From contig JAGWIE010000072.1 in assembly GCA_028866445.1 (NCBI GenBank), positions 1 through 6,715 on the forward strand: 6,715 nt of DNA. The letters are read 5' to 3'. The DNA comes from Rhodospirillales bacterium. Lineage in GTDB: Bacteria > Pseudomonadota > Alphaproteobacteria > Acetobacterales > Acetobacteraceae. A program made the translations under genes and the position numbers. The notes under the pieces were generated by a model. It saw only the letters and a list, made by a program, of their open reading frames with translations, was not told where the DNA came from and searched no databases. Position 1 is the stretch's first letter, and each line of letters opens with the position of its first letter. Positions 4,408-6,715 of the stretch are shown one piece after another.

Positions 4408-5501
4408 TGGGTTTTAATTGCGGGATTGTGGGCCTGCCGAATGTCGGCAAATCCACTCTGTTCAACGCGCTTACCGCGACGGTGGCCGCACAGGCGGCGA
4501 ATTACCCGTTTTGCACCATAGAGCCGAATGTGGGCCGGGTGGCGGTGCCGGATAGGCGCATGAATGCGCTGGCGGAGATTGGCAAGAGCCAGAAAATTGT
4601 GCCGACCAGCCTGGAGTTTGTTGATATTGCCGGGCTGGTGCGCGGCGCTTCCAAGGGCGAGGGGCTGGGCAACCAGTTTCTCGCGAATATCCGCGAGGTG
4701 GATGCGATTGTGCATGTGCTGCGCTGCTTCGAGGATGACGATATTACGCATGTGGAAGGCTCGATAGACCCCGTGCGGGACGCAGAGACGGTGGAGACCG
4801 AGCTGATGCTGGCGGACCTTGAGAGCCTGACCAAGCGCGTGCCGATGTTGCAGAAAAAGGCCAAGAGCAACGACAAGGCCGCCGCCGCCGAGCTGGAGAT
4901 TATCGAACCGCTGATTAAGGTGCTGGAAGAAGGCAAGCCTGCGCGCACCGCGATACCCAAAGGCGAGGAAGAGGCCGTGCGGCGGCTGAATCTGCTGACC
5001 TCCAAACCCGTGCTGTATGTGTGCAATGTGGAGGAAGCTGCGGCGGCCACCGGCAACGCGCAATCTGCCCGCGTGGCGGAGATGGCGAAGGCACAAGGGG
5101 CCGCGCATGTGGTGATTTCAGCCGCGATTGAGGCCGAGGTGAGCCAGTTGCCGGAGGAAGACCGCGCCGGGTTTCTGGCGGATTTGGGCCTGGACGATTC
5201 CGGGCTGGATAGGATTATCCGCGCTGGGTATGGGCTTTTGGGGCTGATTACGTATTTCACCGTCGGCCCCAAGGAAACCCGGGCCTGGACGATTATTAAA
5301 GGCACCAAGGCGCCGGGAGCGGCGGGTGTTATCCATGGCGATTTCGAGCGCGGGTTTATTGCCGCTGAGACCATTGGCTATGACGATTATGTGGCTGGGA
5401 AAGGCGAAGCCGGGGCGCGGGATGCGGGCAAGCTGCGCGTTGAGGGCAAGGAATATGTGGTGAAGGACGGGGACGTGCTATTGTTTCGTTTCAATGTGTA
5501 A
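4407..5501 (+). CDS. ychF: redox-regulated ribosome-associated ATPase YchF (Obg family)
   Basis: YchF/OLA1 proteins are translation-factor-class P-loop NTPases that bind the ribosome and prefer ATP to GTP. The 364 residues match the usual length. Seen: Walker A GLPNVGKS at 9-16, a switch I-like stretch ANYPFCTIEPNVGRV at 31-45, Walker B/G3 DIAGLVRGASKGEGLGNQFL at 73-92, the helical coiled-coil insertion at about 130-190, and NVEE at 207-210. NVEE replaces the GTP-specifying NKxD motif and is the signature of the ATP preference. The C-terminal TGS-like domain covers about 281-364 (LITYFTVGPKETRAWTI, GDFERGFIAAE, VVKDGDVLLFRFNV). The ATG at 4407 overlaps the pth stop as TAATG, with GGGGAG 8 bases upstream at 4393-4398, so translation can be both coupled and independent. 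pth-ychF adjacency is widely conserved in bacteria. In E. coli YchF is linked to hydrogen-peroxide sensitivity; whether this holds here is unknown. Confidence 0.97.
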   Translation: MGFNCGIVGLPNVGKSTLFNALTATVAAQAANYPFCTIEPNVGRVAVPDRRMNALAEIGKSQKIVPTSLEFVDIAGLVRGASKGEGLGNQFLANIREVDAIVHVLRCFEDDDITHVEGSIDPVRDAETVETELMLADLESLTKRVPMLQKKAKSNDKAAAAELEIIEPLIKVLEEGKPARTAIPKGEEEAVRRLNLLTSKPVLYVCNVEEAAAATGNAQSARVAEMAKAQGAAHVVISAAIEAEVSQLPEEDRAGFLADLGLDDSGLDRIIRAGYGLLGLITYFTVGPKETRAWTIIKGTKAPGAAGVIHGDFERGFIAAETIGYDDYVAGKGEAGARDAGKLRVEGKEYVVKDGDVLLFRFNV

Positions 5502-5532
5502 ACCCGTTCTGGCGACTTGAAAGGATTGAGGC

Positions 5533-6033
5533 ATGAACCCGGTGATCCGCATTCTCGAAGCCATTATCTTCGGCGGGCGCTGGGTTATTGTGCCGATCTA
5601 TCTTTGCCTGCTGTTTCTGCTGGCGGTGCTGGTGGTGTATTTCGTGGGCGAAATTGTTCACGTTATACCGATGATCGGGACGATGAGCGAAACCGCGCTG
5701 CTGCTGTTTACGCTTTCGCTAATCGACCTTTCGCTCACCGCCAATCTGGTCGTGCTGGTGATTATCTCCGGCTATGAGAATTTCGTGCGCCGGGTGGAGT
5801 TCAGCCAGAGTGATCCGCGCCCGGAATGGATGTCGCGGATTGATTTCGCGGGGCTGAAGCTGAAATTGCTATCTTCCATCACCGTGATTGCGGCAGTGCA
5901 ATTGCTGCGGAGCTTCCTGGATATCAGCAACCAGACAGACAGGGATTTGATGTGGCAGCTTGCCATTGTGCTGGGGTTTGCCGTGGTTTCCTTGTTGCTC
6001 GCGATTACGGACAGGGTGGAGGGAAAGCACTGA
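5533..6033 (+). CDS. YqhA/UPF0114 family inner-membrane protein
   Basis: This 166-residue integral membrane protein resembles E. coli YqhA (UPF0114, TIGR00645 type). Shared segments, compared from memory, are RWVIVPIYLCLLFLL near the N-terminus, EIVHVIPMIG at 40-49, LLLFTLSLIDLSLTANLVVLVIISGYENFV at 56-85, and LLRSFLDI with DLMW at about 124-141. Four hydrophobic segments are visible at about 17-38, 53-79, 109-129 and 139-159, with a charged loop after the second (RRVEFSQSDPRPEW). The Asp at 65, inside a membrane segment, is a family feature also present in YqhA. The function of the family is not established. AAGGA at 5521-5525 is 7 bases before the ATG. It follows ychF by 31 bases with no terminator between, so it may be read from the same transcript. 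Its stop is one base from the stop of the convergent monooxygenase gene. Confidence 0.9.
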   Translation: MNPVIRILEAIIFGGRWVIVPIYLCLLFLLAVLVVYFVGEIVHVIPMIGTMSETALLLFTLSLIDLSLTANLVVLVIISGYENFVRRVEFSQSDPRPEWMSRIDFAGLKLKLLSSITVIAAVQLLRSFLDISNQTDRDLMWQLAIVLGFAVVSLLLAITDRVEGKH

Positions 6034-6034
6034 G

Positions 6035-6715
6035 CTACCCCCGCGCGGCGATTTGCTCCGCCAAGTAGGCCGCGTCTCGCCAGCAGCCCCAGATGAAGGA
6101 TGACCCCCGGCTGGAGAGCCAGGGCAGGCCAATGAAATACAGGCCCGGCACCTCTGAAACACCGCGATGGTGCCGGGGCAGGCCTTTTTCATCGAACACG
6201 TCGATCTTCATCCAGCTATAGTCCAGCGCGTAGCCGGTGGCCCAGAGGATGGTGGTGATGTTGGCTTTGGCCAAGTCCAGCTCCAGTATGGGGTTAACCG
6301 CGCAATCCGGCAGGGGGCCGATGATATGGGCTTCGGGTTCTTCCGGCAGGTCTAGCCCTTCGCGCGCCACGTAATCATCCGCCGCCCTCAGCGTGGCGAG
6401 GTAATTGGCATCTCCGGCTTCGATATTGCGGGCGAGATCGTTATCGAAATGCAGCACGCCATTTTTAAAGGCGCTCGCCCGGCCCAGCAGGGTGATGCCA
6501 CTGGCCGCCAGATTGCGGAAATCCACCGTATGGCCGCCTTTGGCACCGCTGACGGCAATGGTGACATGTGCGGTGCCGGGTGCGGGGGCGGTGGCACCCC
6601 ACATGCCCAGAACCCCCAGCCACCAGACGAAATCCTGCCCGCGATAACGGCGCGGCGGCCGGTCGTGCGGGCCGGTGGCGAGGTAAACCTGCCGCCCGGC
6701 GGCACGCAGCTCATC
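6035..6715 (-). CDS. FAD-dependent monooxygenase (CzcO/FMO-like), N-terminal part cut by the right edge
   Basis: The 226 C-terminal residues of a flavoprotein monooxygenase are present; the frame is open to the right edge, so the FAD-binding GxGxxG and most of the NADPH site lie outside. Seen from the edge: DELRAAGRQVYLATGPHDRPPRRYRGQDF, which is the region after the second Rossmann glycine motif in CzcO-like proteins, then FVWWLGVLG, the ATGY motif at residues 159-162 of the fragment (LWATGYALDYSWM), and a C-terminal GLPWLSSRGSSFIWGCWRDAAYLAEQI that is typical of this branch. The ATGY motif is shared by flavin-containing and N-hydroxylating monooxygenases. Such enzymes use NADPH and oxygen to oxygenate amines, sulfides or ketones; the substrate cannot be read here. 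CzcO-like proteins are sometimes annotated as linked to potassium or metal transport on weak grounds. An ATG at 6604 is internal, not the start, because family sequence continues upstream of it. The gene converges on yqhA with one base between the stops. Confidence 0.88.
   Translation of the reverse strand, partial: DELRAAGRQVYLATGPHDRPPRRYRGQDFVWWLGVLGMWGATAPAPGTAHVTIAVSGAKGGHTVDFRNLAASGITLLGRASAFKNGVLHFDNDLARNIEAGDANYLATLRAADDYVAREGLDLPEEPEAHIIGPLPDCAVNPILELDLAKANITTILWATGYALDYSWMKIDVFDEKGLPRHHRGVSEVPGLYFIGLPWLSSRGSSFIWGCWRDAAYLAEQIAARG

Noticed and set aside
4203..5108. 301-codon open frame antisense to pth/ychF (and another of 290 codons at 4502-5374)
   Set aside because: They lie wholly opposite clear pth and ychF genes in GC-rich DNA, and their translations are compositionally odd (His/Arg-rich or Ser/Ala-rich) with no recognisable domain. 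They are mirror frames of real coding sequence.
6035..6604. Monooxygenase gene starting at the ATG at 6604
   Set aside because: The same frame stays open to the window edge and carries family sequence (LATGPHDRPPRRYRGQDFVWWLG), so 6604 is an internal methionine and the gene is truncated by the window.

Overview
The window looks chromosomal and housekeeping in character, from an alphaproteobacterium. The C4-type 5-aminolevulinate synthase (HemA) is the strongest clue, because the C4 route of haem synthesis is typical of that class. The order rplY-pth-ychF, the high GC content and the protein flavour suggest Rhodospirillales and perhaps Acetobacteraceae. That last step is an impression from the proteins, not a database result.

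Layout. Positions 1-2905 are all minus strand, so they are transcribed right to left: a nitrilase-superfamily amidase (2905-2117), an alpha/beta hydrolase whose start overlaps the amidase stop by one base (2117-1437), a two-CBS-domain protein (1359-928), and the first 278 codons of hemA (836-1), cut by the left edge. Positions 3018-6033 are all plus strand: rplY (ribosomal protein L25, CTC type), pth (peptidyl-tRNA hydrolase), ychF (ribosome-associated ATPase) and a YqhA/UPF0114 membrane protein. At 6035-6715 a minus-strand flavin monooxygenase converges on yqhA with one base between the stop codons, and the right edge cuts off its N-terminal part.

How the genes relate. rplY, pth and ychF form a translation-related cluster; pth and ychF overlap by one base. 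The amidase and hydrolase form a translationally coupled pair of small-molecule hydrolases. The CBS protein and hemA are co-oriented, but each has its own candidate promoter. The hemA promoter carries a 9-of-10 match to the FNR/FixK half-sites, placed where a class II activator would sit, which fits oxygen-responsive haem synthesis.

The least ordinary item is a 142-bp palindromic, MITE-like element (3682-3823) between rplY and pth. Its arms can pair over about 48 bases. Eight of the twelve mismatches are G:U wobbles on the strand transcribed as rplY-pth mRNA. Its right end supplies the best Shine-Dalgarno and start codon for pth, and adds six residues to Pth. Other regulatory-looking structures are a perfect 10-bp inverted repeat bracketing the hemA promoter, a palindrome inside the spacer of the CBS-gene promoter, and a terminator-like hairpin just upstream of rplY. 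No tRNA, rRNA, CRISPR array, transposase or prophage gene was seen, and there is no gene-free stretch longer than 139 bases.
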